A DNA stretch of 16,375 bases, taken from NCBI GenBank assembly GCA_943323675.2, contig CALPIR020000026.1:1-16375 (forward strand), written 5' to 3'. How positions within the stretch are numbered: the first letter of the stretch is position 1; every line of letters starts with the position of its first letter. Under the pieces are notes generated by a model. It ran no database searches and was not told where the DNA came from. It saw only the letters and a program-made list of their open reading frames with translations. The DNA comes from Chitinophaga pinensis. Lineage in GTDB: Bacteria > Bacteroidota > Bacteroidia > UKL13-3. Below are positions 7,847-15,346 of the stretch, one piece after another. The translations under genes were made by a program, and so were the position numbers.

Positions 7847-7859
7847 GATTATTTCTAAA
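7843..7859. promoter_or_regulatory. Palindromic putative operator upstream of feoAB
   Basis: TTTAGA and TCTAAA form a perfect inverted repeat separated by TTATT (17 bases in all). It overlaps the candidate -7 box of feoA, the ideal place for a repressor. The half-site resembles sites of DtxR/MntR-type metalloregulators (TTTAG...CTAAA), and such regulators or Fur commonly control feoAB. The regulator identity is inferred; the palindrome itself is seen directly. Confidence 0.5.
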
Positions 7860-7930
7860 GAAGGAAAAAATGATTGATGACATAATTTAACACACATAAA
7901 ATCCTTGACGATCAACTTAATTACATAAAA

Positions 7931-7988
7931 TTGGCACATTTGACTTAAAATATAAATTTCCCCATTTACAAATCTACCTGCATATTTG
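7931..7988 (+). promoter_or_regulatory. Candidate promoter elements of the glycosyltransferase at 7993
   Basis: Two alternatives are visible. The first is TTG (7931-7933) with TAAATTTC (7953-7960), about 19 bases apart, giving a leader near 28 bases. The second is a TATTTG box (7983-7988) ending 4 bases before the ATG, which would give a leaderless mRNA. TATTTG lacks one or two bases of the full TAnnTTTG pattern. Confidence 0.35.
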
Positions 7989-7992
7989 CAGC

Positions 7993-8871
7993 ATGAGCAA
8001 ACCAACAATTTGCGGATTTACCATGGTACGTAATGCCATTAAGTTTGATTATCCTATTGTAGAGTCTATTAAAAGCATTTTGCCAATAGTGGATGAGTAT
8101 TTGGTGGCTATTGGTAATAGCGATGATGGTACTTTAGAGTTAATCAAAAACATTGGCTCGCCAAAAATAAAAATTATTGAAACCATTTGGGATGATGACT
8201 TACGTCAAGGCGGACAAGTATTAGCGGTTGAAACCAATAAATCGTTTGATGCCATAGGAGATCATTTTGATTGGTGTTTTTACCTGCAAGGAGATGAAGT
8301 TGTGCATGAAAAATACCACCAAACCATTTTAGATAATTGTGCGAAATACAAAGACAGAAAAGAGGTAGAGGGTTTATTGTTTGGCTACACACATTTTTAT
8401 GGCAGTTTTGATTATGTTGGCGACTCACGTACTTGGTACCGTAAAGAAATACGCATCATAAAAAATGACAAAAGTATACGAAGCTATAAAGATGCGCAAG
8501 GATTTAGAAAAGCAGGACGAAAGCTACAGGTTAAACCTATTAATGCACAAATTTATCATTATGGATGGGTACGCGACCCTAGATTTCAGCAGGCCAAACA
8601 AGAAAGTTTTAACAAACTTTGGCATAGCGATGATTATGTGCAACAAAATGTAGCTAATGCAAACGAATATGATTATAAAACCATCGACTCTTTAAAGCGA
8701 TTTGAGGGCACTCATCCTGCCATCATGAAAGAACGTTTAGAGCATATGAACTGGGCGTTTACATGGGATATTAACCAAAAGAAATTTTCATTTAAAGAAG
8801 GTTTTTTATATTGGTTTGAAAAACTAACTACTAAACGTTTATTTGAGTATAAGAACTACAAGGAGATCTAG
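7993..8871 (+). CDS. Glycosyltransferase family 2-like protein
   Basis: The 292-residue soluble protein opens with a GT-A type strand, TICGFTMVRNAIKFDYPIVE (5-24), seen in GT2-like enzymes of Bacteroidota. It then has AIGNSDDGTLELI (39-51), the sugar-nucleotide binding strand, and FYLQGDEVVHE (96-106) at the place of the DXD-type metal site. That site is QGDE here rather than a classic DXD. A conserved YHYGWVRDP segment (188-196) is typical of this subfamily and likely sits near the acceptor. There is no signal peptide or membrane helix. It is divergent from feoAB and stands alone, so its glycan target cannot be read from context. Probable role: transfer of a sugar in envelope glycan synthesis. 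Confidence 0.8.
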   Translation: MSKPTICGFTMVRNAIKFDYPIVESIKSILPIVDEYLVAIGNSDDGTLELIKNIGSPKIKIIETIWDDDLRQGGQVLAVETNKSFDAIGDHFDWCFYLQGDEVVHEKYHQTILDNCAKYKDRKEVEGLLFGYTHFYGSFDYVGDSRTWYRKEIRIIKNDKSIRSYKDAQGFRKAGRKLQVKPINAQIYHYGWVRDPRFQQAKQESFNKLWHSDDYVQQNVANANEYDYKTIDSLKRFEGTHPAIMKERLEHMNWAFTWDINQKKFSFKEGFLYWFEKLTTKRLFEYKNYKEI

Positions 8872-8905
8872 TCTTAATCACACTGAGCCTATCGGATTGA
8901 TTTTT

Positions 8906-8923
8906 GTTAAATGGTTAACTTTT
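8906..8923 (+). terminator. Weak terminator-like hairpin after the glycosyltransferase gene
   Basis: GTTAA, loop ATGG and TTAAC are followed by four T (8920-8923). The stem is only 5 A/T-rich base pairs, so this is tentative. The stronger hairpin at 8934-8961 may serve both strands. Confidence 0.25.
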
Positions 8924-8933
8924 AAAAACAAAA

Positions 8934-8961
8934 AACCACAGCGCCCTAAAGCACTGTGGTT
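8934..8961 (-). terminator. Intrinsic terminator of the DUF3108 gene
   Basis: AACCACAG (8934-8941) and CTGTGGTT (8954-8961) form a perfect 8-base-pair stem with a 12-base loop. On the minus strand the stem is followed by a run of T broken by one G, the classic intrinsic layout. It begins 22 bases past the stop of the gene at 8984. Confidence 0.8.
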
Positions 8962-8983
8962 AGTAAATTTGTATTTAGATACA

Positions 8984-9799
8984 TTATTTAATTTTTGCAG
9001 TAAAGGGGTTTTTTAAACCACTGAAATCGGATAAGTCCATCTTAATAGAACCTACAAATATTTCGCTTTCAGCACGTATTGGTAATTTGTTTTCATCATC
9101 GGTTACCCATAAGGTTAGCGCATCAGTATCTTTAAACAACCTTCCTTCTAACAACTGTGGCTTTACTTTTAATGTACGAAATGTCCCTAAATCTGTTTTT
9201 ATAATTTCTTTACCAACGTACTTAAAACGCAACGGGTAGTTTTTCCCATCCATATAAAAGTTAACAGGAAAAACATCCCCTGGTTTAGCATTGGTCATGT
9301 CTGTAGAACGGGCAAAGTAAATGGCCGAAGCAACGTCTTGTGTGCGATCACCAATTTCTAACTTCCCTTTTACACTACTATTTGCAATTCCTTTTTCGTG
9401 GTCAAATAATACCAAATCAATGGCCTTATATCCACCTTCACGTACATTTTTAGTGGCTTTCCATGGTATTAACGCTTCTTCATCCATATAAGACTCAAAT
9501 TGGTCTTTAACCTTAAACATCATGTCAACCATACCGCTTGATTTACCAAAAACCTTGATGTAGTAAGCGTTGCGATTATTTACCTTAGCAGGTTTATTAG
9601 CCACTTCAAAATCGGCTGTTCCACCATTAATCAAGCCATAATACACTTTGTACTTTAGCTTTTCGCCATAGGTAAAAGCAGTATTTGTTCTTTTAGAAAT
9701 TTCGTATTTCTTATCAATAGGCTTACTCACCTCTATTGGTGGGTTTTGGGCAAGGGCTACTCCAAAAAATAAACCAGCTGTTAATACAAATTTTCTCAT
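8984..9799 (-). CDS. DUF3108 family exported protein
   Basis: The protein has 271 residues with a signal peptide (MRKFVLTAGLFFGVALA, then QNPP). The mature part matches the layout of DUF3108 proteins: FTYGEKLKYKVYYGLINGG (42-60), a middle region VKDQFESYMDEEALIPWKA, VREGGYKAIDLVLFD, then TFRTLKVKPQLLEGRLFK, LTLWVTDDENKLPIRAESEI and GSIKMDLSD near the end. These proteins are predicted to be periplasmic all-beta folds; function is unknown. It is monocistronic, with a strong terminator at 8934-8961. It lies 92 bases downstream of the aldehyde dehydrogenase on the same strand, but a TAATTTTG box between them suggests its own promoter. Confidence 0.85.
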   Translation of the reverse strand: MRKFVLTAGLFFGVALAQNPPIEVSKPIDKKYEISKRTNTAFTYGEKLKYKVYYGLINGGTADFEVANKPAKVNNRNAYYIKVFGKSSGMVDMMFKVKDQFESYMDEEALIPWKATKNVREGGYKAIDLVLFDHEKGIANSSVKGKLEIGDRTQDVASAIYFARSTDMTNAKPGDVFPVNFYMDGKNYPLRFKYVGKEIIKTDLGTFRTLKVKPQLLEGRLFKDTDALTLWVTDDENKLPIRAESEIFVGSIKMDLSDFSGLKNPFTAKIK

Positions 9800-9839
9800 G
9801 ACAATAATATTATTGCTTAATCAAATACAAAATGCTTGC

Positions 9840-9847
9840 CAAAATTA
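9840..9847 (-). promoter_or_regulatory. Putative -7 box of the DUF3108 gene (TAATTTTG)
   Basis: On the minus strand TAATTTTG matches TAnnTTTG exactly, 40 bases before the ATG at 9799. No convincing -33 TTG is present at the right distance. Confidence 0.35.
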
Positions 9848-9882
9848 TATCCAAATTATTCACCTGTGTAATGCTTTTTTAA

Positions 9883-9895
9883 TTAACCTGGTTAA
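9883..9895. repeat. 13-base palindrome around the aldehyde dehydrogenase stop codon
   Basis: TTAACC, one T, and GGTTAA form a near-perfect inverted repeat that contains the stop codon of the gene at 9892. On the minus strand it is followed by A-rich sequence, not T, so it is not an intrinsic terminator. It may be chance. Confidence 0.3.
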
Positions 9896-11424
9896 ATATT
9901 GAATTCAATCCCTTGAGCCAAAGGCAATTCTTTACCATAATTAATGGTGTTGGTCTGCCTGCGCATGTATGCCTTCCAGCTATCACTTCCGCTTTCACGC
10001 CCGCCACCTGTTTCTTTTTCGCCACCAAATGCACCACCAATTTCTGCACCACTCGTTCCAATATTTACATTAGCAATACCACAATCGCTACCTGCAGCAC
10101 TTAAAAATACTTCAGCCTCTTGTAGGTTATCCGTAAAAATTGATGAACTTAAACCTTGACGAACCCCATTTTGAAGTGCAATGGCTTCATCAATGGTATT
10201 ATATTTCATCAAGTATAATATTGGAGCAAAGGTTTCTTGTTGAACAATTTCAAAATGATTTTCGGCTTCAATAACAGTTGGTTTCACATAACAACCACTT
10301 TCGTAACCCGCTCCAGTTAAAACCTCTGCACCACAAAGTACTTTCCCTCCCTCTAGTTTCGCTTTCTCAATTGCATTCAAGTAGGCATTAACTGCGTCCT
10401 TATCAATTAGCGGACCAACTAGGTTTTTAGGATTTAAAGGGTCGCCAATGGTTAATTGAGTATAAGCTTTAACCACGGTATCCTTAAATTTATCGTACAC
10501 ACTACTGTGCATAATTAACCTGCGGGTACTTGTACAACGTTGACCTGCGGTACCAACCGCACCAAATACAACAGCACGAATGGCGATATCTAGATTGGCA
10601 TGTTGCGATAAAATAATGGAATTATTTCCTCCCAACTCTAATAAACTTTTACCCAAACGAGCACCAACAGTTTGCCCAACAATTTTACCCATACGGGTAG
10701 AACCTGTAGCAGAAATTAAAGGTACACGTTCGTCTTTGCTCATTAACTCACCTACCTGATAATCGCCATTAATTAAGCAAAAAATACCTTCAGGGAGATT
10801 ATTAGACTTAAGTACTTGAGCCATTAAATTTTGGCAAGCAATAGCACTTAACGGAGTTTTTTCTGATGGCTTCCAAACACACACATCACCACAAACTACA
10901 GCAAGCATACTATTCCAACTCCAGACTGCAACAGGGAAATTAAATGCCGATATGATACCAACAATTCCTAATGGATGCCATTGCTCATACATGCGGTGGT
11001 TAGGTCGCTCACTGTGCATAGTTAAACCATACAACTGACGCGAAATACCAACTGCAAAGTCGCAAATGTCAATCATCTCTTGTACCTCGCCTAAGCCCTC
11101 TTGGTAGCTCTTGCCCATCTCGTAACTAACTAATTTACCTAAAGGCTCTTTATATTCGCGCAACAAATTTCCATATTGACGAACGATTTCACCACGCTTA
11201 GGAGCAGGTAATGTTCTCCATGTTTTAAATGCTTCAGCAGCCGTAGTTATTACTTTTTCGTATTCTGCAGGTGTGGTATATTTTACCTTGCCAATCAAGG
11301 CACCATCTACAGGCGAGAAAATCGCTTTAATAGGTGCATCATCAGAACTAAAATGGCTTTGTCCGGTAGAAGTACCGTTGTTAACATCTAAAATGTTTAG
11401 GGCCTTTAACACGTCATTTATCAT
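9892..11424 (-). CDS. amaB: ALDH7-type aldehyde dehydrogenase (L-piperidine-6-carboxylate / alpha-aminoadipic semialdehyde dehydrogenase)
   Basis: The 510-residue cytosolic enzyme oxidises an aldehyde with NAD. Visible ALDH features are SAFNFPVAVW (159-168, N162 in the oxyanion hole), WKPSEKTPL with K185 for NAD, the Rossmann glycine segment SATGSTRMGK (238-247), general base E263 in LLELGGNNS, and nucleophile C297 in AGQRCTSTRR. The C-terminal part carries GAEIGGAFGGEKETGGGRES and ends with INYGKELPLAQGIEF. These are strong signatures of the ALDH7 / antiquitin group (bacterial AmaB/Pcd, human ALDH7A1), which act in lysine and pipecolate degradation. The length is usual for the family. No lysine-pathway gene is adjacent, so it may instead serve general aldehyde detoxification. 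A good promoter match lies at 11451-11479. Confidence 0.9.
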   Translation of the reverse strand: MINDVLKALNILDVNNGTSTGQSHFSSDDAPIKAIFSPVDGALIGKVKYTTPAEYEKVITTAAEAFKTWRTLPAPKRGEIVRQYGNLLREYKEPLGKLVSYEMGKSYQEGLGEVQEMIDICDFAVGISRQLYGLTMHSERPNHRMYEQWHPLGIVGIISAFNFPVAVWSWNSMLAVVCGDVCVWKPSEKTPLSAIACQNLMAQVLKSNNLPEGIFCLINGDYQVGELMSKDERVPLISATGSTRMGKIVGQTVGARLGKSLLELGGNNSIILSQHANLDIAIRAVVFGAVGTAGQRCTSTRRLIMHSSVYDKFKDTVVKAYTQLTIGDPLNPKNLVGPLIDKDAVNAYLNAIEKAKLEGGKVLCGAEVLTGAGYESGCYVKPTVIEAENHFEIVQQETFAPILYLMKYNTIDEAIALQNGVRQGLSSSIFTDNLQEAEVFLSAAGSDCGIANVNIGTSGAEIGGAFGGEKETGGGRESGSDSWKAYMRRQTNTINYGKELPLAQGIEFNI

Positions 11425-11450
11425 GTTTTTATATGCTTAATAATTAGATG

Positions 11451-11479
11451 CAAATTTAGCTAAATTCATTTAAGAACAA
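11451..11479 (-). promoter_or_regulatory. Promoter of the aldehyde dehydrogenase gene
   Basis: On the minus strand a TTG (11479-11477) is followed after 18 bases by TAAATTTG (11458-11451), an exact match to the Bacteroidota TTG / TAnnTTTG pattern. The box ends 26 bases before the ATG at 11424, leaving a leader of about 20 bases. Confidence 0.55.
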
Positions 11480-11557
11480 GTTAAGTGTATATCTTACCAT
11501 ACACATATTAAATTTAAATCACACAGATTTATTTATCAATTCATTACAATTTGTATA

Positions 11558-14008
11558 TTGTACCAAATTTCAACCTTATTGAAAACCTGCATCACTAGAC
11601 CTTTACTTGCACTTTTAGTGCTTTTTATTGGATTTTCGCTTAAAGCGCAAGACGTTGATATTGACTCTTTAAATAGCGCAATATTCAATCATATAAATAC
11701 CCAACGTGTAGCTTCTGGTATAGAAGACTTGGTATTAACCGAGGTGATGGAAAACACCGCTCAAGACCAGGCAAATTATTGTACATTAGTAAAATCCGAA
11801 ACCAATACACAAAAAGAGCTGAAGAAAAGTACTGCTGCATTGCGAGTAACCTTTTTTGGAGGTATAAAAGATGGAATACCACAAGAAATTATTTTTAGTG
11901 AAGCAGTGAAGAATAGCCGTGGTATTGATTATGGCACAGGGGAATTACTTGCCAAGCTGATAAAAAAATTAGACAAAACCAGTTTTAAAAAATTATATAC
12001 GAGACCTGATCTATACTGTGCAGGTATAAGAGGTTCATTCGATCCTATCAGTAATAAAGTTTATTTCTGTTTAATTATGGGTGATATTAACATCATCAAC
12101 AATACATCTGCGCATAGTAAGGAATTAGATAAAAATTACAAAGTAAATACACATGGGCTTCATTGGTGGATGAGAAGAACAGGTTGCCGCATTAATTGTG
12201 TATTTGGAAAATGTGATGAAGGAACTGTTTGTAATGCATACGATGATTTAAAAGAGTTGTTTAGTAAGGTTGATATTGATAAGGGGTTTTATATAAAAGA
12301 TAAAAAACTTTACCTGCGCGAAGATTTTAAAAAATACTTTATTAGTGATGATAGGAATACCACCAAATTAATTGCTGATAACAACGATAGGTTATTAATT
12401 TACATCATAGAAAAATCTCAATTCCCTTGTAATACCTCATACAATATTTCTGTTGGGGCTGCGTCTCAAGCAGGATTACAAATTGGATTAAAACCAGTTA
12501 AATTAAGTGGATTAATAGCCAAAGGTGATTTAACCATTGATAAACTGCCAGAAGGATTCTCGGAAAATTTCGAAATTGGTATTAAGGTAGTAAAGTATTG
12601 TGATGAAAAAGTAAAATGTGAGGTATATGATTTCTACGACAAGCTTAACCGATTAAAGCCATACTTTACCCCAGTTGCTTTCGAGGAGTTGCCGCTGCTT
12701 TTGGACACTCAAACAGCTAAAACTCCTGAACCATTTATTGAAGTTAAAACATTAAGTTGGAATATCCCTTTTGAGCGTAATAAGTTTGAATACAAAAAAA
12801 ATGATATTTCGCCTATTATTGATAGCTTAAACGAGCCTAAGTTTATTATTCAAGAGATAAAAATAACTGCTTATTCATCAATGGAGGGCGACTCGGTGAA
12901 AAACTTTGAGTTACAACGTAAGCGCTCGGCAAGCATTATTAAAGTTTTAGAACAACAACAAGCAGGTACAAAAATAAAATACACCGTTAATCAAGGAAAT
13001 TCTTGGGATATTTTCCGCAGACAAATTGTATTAACCAATTATTATTACTTAGCAGATAGCACCCCTGCATATGTGCGCATACAATTAAATAAAGACACCG
13101 CTTTATCGCGTAAAATAGAATATCTGCTTCAGGCAGAACGTTTTGCTAGTATAGACATGCGCGTGGCTTTTGATTTAAAAAAATTAAGCGAAGATGATTA
13201 TTGGGCATACCGCATACAAAAGGCTATTGAAAAGAAAGATGTGAAACGCGCATTAAATAACCAAACTGCTTTAATTAAATTGTACCAAGCGGGTAAAATT
13301 AGCAACGAAAAGTTTATGGCAGTACCAATACCTCAAGACAAAAAATATATTGCTTTATTAAATAACAAAAACTTATTTATTAATAATGATGCAGAGAAAA
13401 TATCGCGTTTTGACGAACTAAGAACATTGGACCCAAATAACCCAATTATTAAATACAACTATCTAGCATTAAAACTCAATTCAGCAAGTAAATTAGACAA
13501 TAATACTCGAAGAGAAGAATTACAAATACTTTCGTCACTTTTCAGCTCATTAACGGCTACAGTAATTCCAGTTAATTTATACAACACCCTAAGGTCAAGG
13601 TTTCATCCAGTAACCAACGATGCACGTAAATCAAAAAAGGCAGAATCATATAAAAATATAAAAGAACTATCTCAAAGCAGCCCAATATTAGAGTCGGTAT
13701 TTTTAGCCGACTATTATGCTGAACAAAAACGATTTGATTTGGCTGCACAAATTTTATTTGATCATTACAAAGATGTTGATGATGACAATAAGGCGTTATG
13801 TAAAGAATTTTGCTTACGCATGTTATACTACGGTAAAGCAAGTAAAATAGAGTCTTTTGAAAAACAGTACCAAGGGGTATTTAAAAAACTACAAAAAACT
13901 AACCCCGAAGTATTTTGCGAAATTTTTGCAAAATCAAAAGTATCGTTTAAGTTTTTTGAAAACCTACATATCAAAAAAATGTATTGCGATGCTTGTGCAT
14001 CAAAATAA
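11558..14008 (+). CDS. Exported multi-domain protein: CAP-like region, OmpA-like region, helical tail, scattered cysteines
   Basis: This has 816 residues from TTG 11558; a second in-frame TTG at 11579 gives a more typical signal peptide (MKTCITRPLLALLVLFIG, then SLKAQD). No in-frame ATG lies upstream. Residues of about 35-175 resemble a divergent CAP/SCP domain (FNHINTQRVASGIEDLVL, then TAQDQANYC, GIRGSFD, KVYFCLIMGD), but the usual CAP active-site histidines are not evident. A cysteine cluster follows THGLHWWMRRTG: C210, C214, C219, C225. Residues of about 392-475 look like an OmpA C-terminal domain (ITAYSSMEGDSVKNFELQRK), which would bind peptidoglycan. From about 540 to 800 the sequence is helical, possibly TPR-like. 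It ends in CDAC (810-813). Probably periplasmic or outer-membrane attached. Function is unknown. It is a single-gene transcript divergent from the aldehyde dehydrogenase. Confidence 0.75.
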   Translation: MYQISTLLKTCITRPLLALLVLFIGFSLKAQDVDIDSLNSAIFNHINTQRVASGIEDLVLTEVMENTAQDQANYCTLVKSETNTQKELKKSTAALRVTFFGGIKDGIPQEIIFSEAVKNSRGIDYGTGELLAKLIKKLDKTSFKKLYTRPDLYCAGIRGSFDPISNKVYFCLIMGDINIINNTSAHSKELDKNYKVNTHGLHWWMRRTGCRINCVFGKCDEGTVCNAYDDLKELFSKVDIDKGFYIKDKKLYLREDFKKYFISDDRNTTKLIADNNDRLLIYIIEKSQFPCNTSYNISVGAASQAGLQIGLKPVKLSGLIAKGDLTIDKLPEGFSENFEIGIKVVKYCDEKVKCEVYDFYDKLNRLKPYFTPVAFEELPLLLDTQTAKTPEPFIEVKTLSWNIPFERNKFEYKKNDISPIIDSLNEPKFIIQEIKITAYSSMEGDSVKNFELQRKRSASIIKVLEQQQAGTKIKYTVNQGNSWDIFRRQIVLTNYYYLADSTPAYVRIQLNKDTALSRKIEYLLQAERFASIDMRVAFDLKKLSEDDYWAYRIQKAIEKKDVKRALNNQTALIKLYQAGKISNEKFMAVPIPQDKKYIALLNNKNLFINNDAEKISRFDELRTLDPNNPIIKYNYLALKLNSASKLDNNTRREELQILSSLFSSLTATVIPVNLYNTLRSRFHPVTNDARKSKKAESYKNIKELSQSSPILESVFLADYYAEQKRFDLAAQILFDHYKDVDDDNKALCKEFCLRMLYYGKASKIESFEKQYQGVFKKLQKTNPEVFCEIFAKSKVSFKFFENLHIKKMYCDACASK

Positions 14009-14345
14009 ATAATCCATATCAACACTAATTATTTAAGGATTTATTACATCTGTAGCCTTTTCCGTGATGCCTAAGTAGCCCTTTCTTCAAAGGCTTTGGA
14101 ACACTATTCTTGGTATAACATTGCATCATTATTCACATCAAGAAACTACCAGAAAACTTATAACTGTTTTACAACTATACGTAACTCAAAAATAGGTACA
14201 ACTAGTAGTATACGTTTTGTTAATACACGAATTTTGCATTTGTTGAATACCCATTAATCATACTATTAAGCTTAACCATAAAAGCTGTTATAGTATTTTT
14301 GAAGTTGTGAATGAGCACCTAGATATGTATATGCCGCAAATTAAA
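14009..14345. other. Intergenic region with no convincing gene
   Basis: This gap separates the convergent genes ending at 14008 (plus) and 14400 (minus). It contains a bulged hairpin (AGCCCTTT 14077-14084 with AAAGGCT 14089-14095) without a T-run, a palindrome TTAAGCTTAA near 14266, and a short minus-strand frame at 14025-14129 that may be a transposase remnant. I see no tRNA or other RNA gene. Confidence 0.6.
14025..14129 (-). pseudogene. Possible remnant of a transposase zinc ribbon
   Basis: A 34-codon minus-strand frame reads MMQCYTKNSVPKPLKKG, then LLRHHGKGYRCNKSLNN. Its spacing and wording recall the N-terminal zinc ribbon of IS1-type transposases (CxxC, then a basic stretch, then G-K-x-RYRCxxCxKSF). 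Each CxxC here has lost one cysteine, and nothing recognisable follows, so at best it is a degenerate relic. The match is from memory and could be coincidence. Confidence 0.2.
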
Positions 14346-14371
14346 AAAGGCCGAAGTAAACTTCGGCCTTT
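14346..14371 (-). terminator. Strong intrinsic terminator of the T9SS adhesin-porP operon
   Basis: AAAGGCCGAAG (14346-14356) and CTTCGGCCTTT (14361-14371) form a perfect 11-base-pair GC-rich stem around a 4-base loop. On the minus strand it ends in a run of six T. It lies 28 bases past the stop at 14400. The flanking A-run and short T-run on the plus strand may let it work in both directions, which would also end the gene stopping at 14008. Confidence 0.9.
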
Positions 14372-14399
14372 ATAAGTAAGATATAATTAGCATTAATGA

Positions 14400-15329
14400 T
14401 TACCAATAATTCGCATCACCACGTCTACCCGATTTACGTTGAGGCTTAAACTTAAATGCAATTGCAATTTCGTTTTGAGCGGGAGCATATCGGGTAAATT
14501 CGCCTGTAAAGTGATAGTAATTATATGCAACCAAAAAGCTGTTAATATTAAAACCAAGACCTGCAACAGCAGCTCCACTAGATCTATAACCTAGTTGCAA
14601 CTTGAATGCATCATTAAAATACATACTTAACAACCCATCAATTACTTTTTGTGTATTGGTAAAGTTATAAAAATTTATTACTGGTTTTAAATAATTGGTT
14701 GATGAATGTCCTCCTAAATTAAACTTATAGCTAGCTCCAACTAGTGCAAATGCACTAAGTGGCTCAGAAACGCTTACCAACATAGGTGATGCTGCGTAAA
14801 GCTCTAAACCATTTCGGTTTTGATAAAGTATTCCAGCACCAGTAGTAAATAAAAACTGATTAAGTTGGGGAGCATCAATATTAGGATCCGCAAGGTTAAC
14901 ATTAGAACTCAATAAGTCTTTATCTAAAGCTGTTTGTATAAATCCTAAACTTAATCCTAAACTCAAATGATCATCTCTAGATAAATCAACTTTAACGGAA
15001 TAGGCTGCCTCTGCGTTGGTGGTTTGAAAAACTCCTGCATTATGACTAATAAACTTTAAACCAACTGAAGAGTTACCATATTTAGGAACATTATTTAAAG
15101 GTGTATGTACACTAAAATTAATGGTACGAGCAGAAGAACTAGCACCGCCCACTAGGGTACGGGCATTAAACATAGCAAATGGTGCGCCTGAGGTACCTGC
15201 AACAGCAGGGTTAGCAATAAATGGATTTAACAACGTAGTGTAAAACGTTTCACGGTATTGTGCATTAGCATTATTCGCGAAAAAATGTAATGCAACTAAT
15301 ACAATTGTTAATTTTATAAATTTCATCAT
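14400..15329 (-). CDS. PorP/SprF family type IX secretion system outer-membrane protein
   Basis: The 309-residue protein has a signal peptide (MMKFIKLTIVLVALHFFANNANA, then QYRETFYTTLLNPFIANPA). That mature start (Q, then YxxNPFxxNPAxAG) is the signature of the PorP/SprF family, followed by alternating beta strands of an outer-membrane barrel. Length is typical. Two adjacent ATG codons (15329 and 15326) could both serve as start. In Flavobacterium, SprF is needed to secrete or anchor the adhesin SprB, and such genes sit next to their cargo. Here the gene starts 17 bases after the stop of the cadherin-repeat adhesin on the same strand, so it is very likely its dedicated partner. The operon ends at the strong terminator 14346-14371. 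Confidence 0.93.
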   Translation of the reverse strand: MMKFIKLTIVLVALHFFANNANAQYRETFYTTLLNPFIANPAVAGTSGAPFAMFNARTLVGGASSSARTINFSVHTPLNNVPKYGNSSVGLKFISHNAGVFQTTNAEAAYSVKVDLSRDDHLSLGLSLGFIQTALDKDLLSSNVNLADPNIDAPQLNQFLFTTGAGILYQNRNGLELYAASPMLVSVSEPLSAFALVGASYKFNLGGHSSTNYLKPVINFYNFTNTQKVIDGLLSMYFNDAFKLQLGYRSSGAAVAGLGFNINSFLVAYNYYHFTGEFTRYAPAQNEIAIAFKFKPQRKSGRRGDANYW

Positions 15330-15346
15330 GATTTAAGCCTATTTAA

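Noticed and set aside
8174..8428. 84-codon frame antisense to the glycosyltransferase at 7993
   Set aside because: Shadow frame with odd composition rich in histidine and cysteine; the plus-strand gene has clear GT-A motifs.
9879..10159. Several overlapping short frames at the 3' end of the aldehyde dehydrogenase
   Set aside because: The region encodes the conserved ALDH7 C-terminus on the minus strand; the other frames are shadows.
13572..14025. Two antisense frames in the 3' part of the 816-residue protein gene
   Set aside because: Composition is typical of shadows in AT-rich coding sequence, and no motif or start context supports them.
14054..14095. Alternative pairings of AGCCTTT and AGCCCTTT with AAAGGCT as a possible attenuator or riboswitch
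   Set aside because: There is no downstream gene in the right direction to control, no T-run, and the stems are only 7 base pairs.
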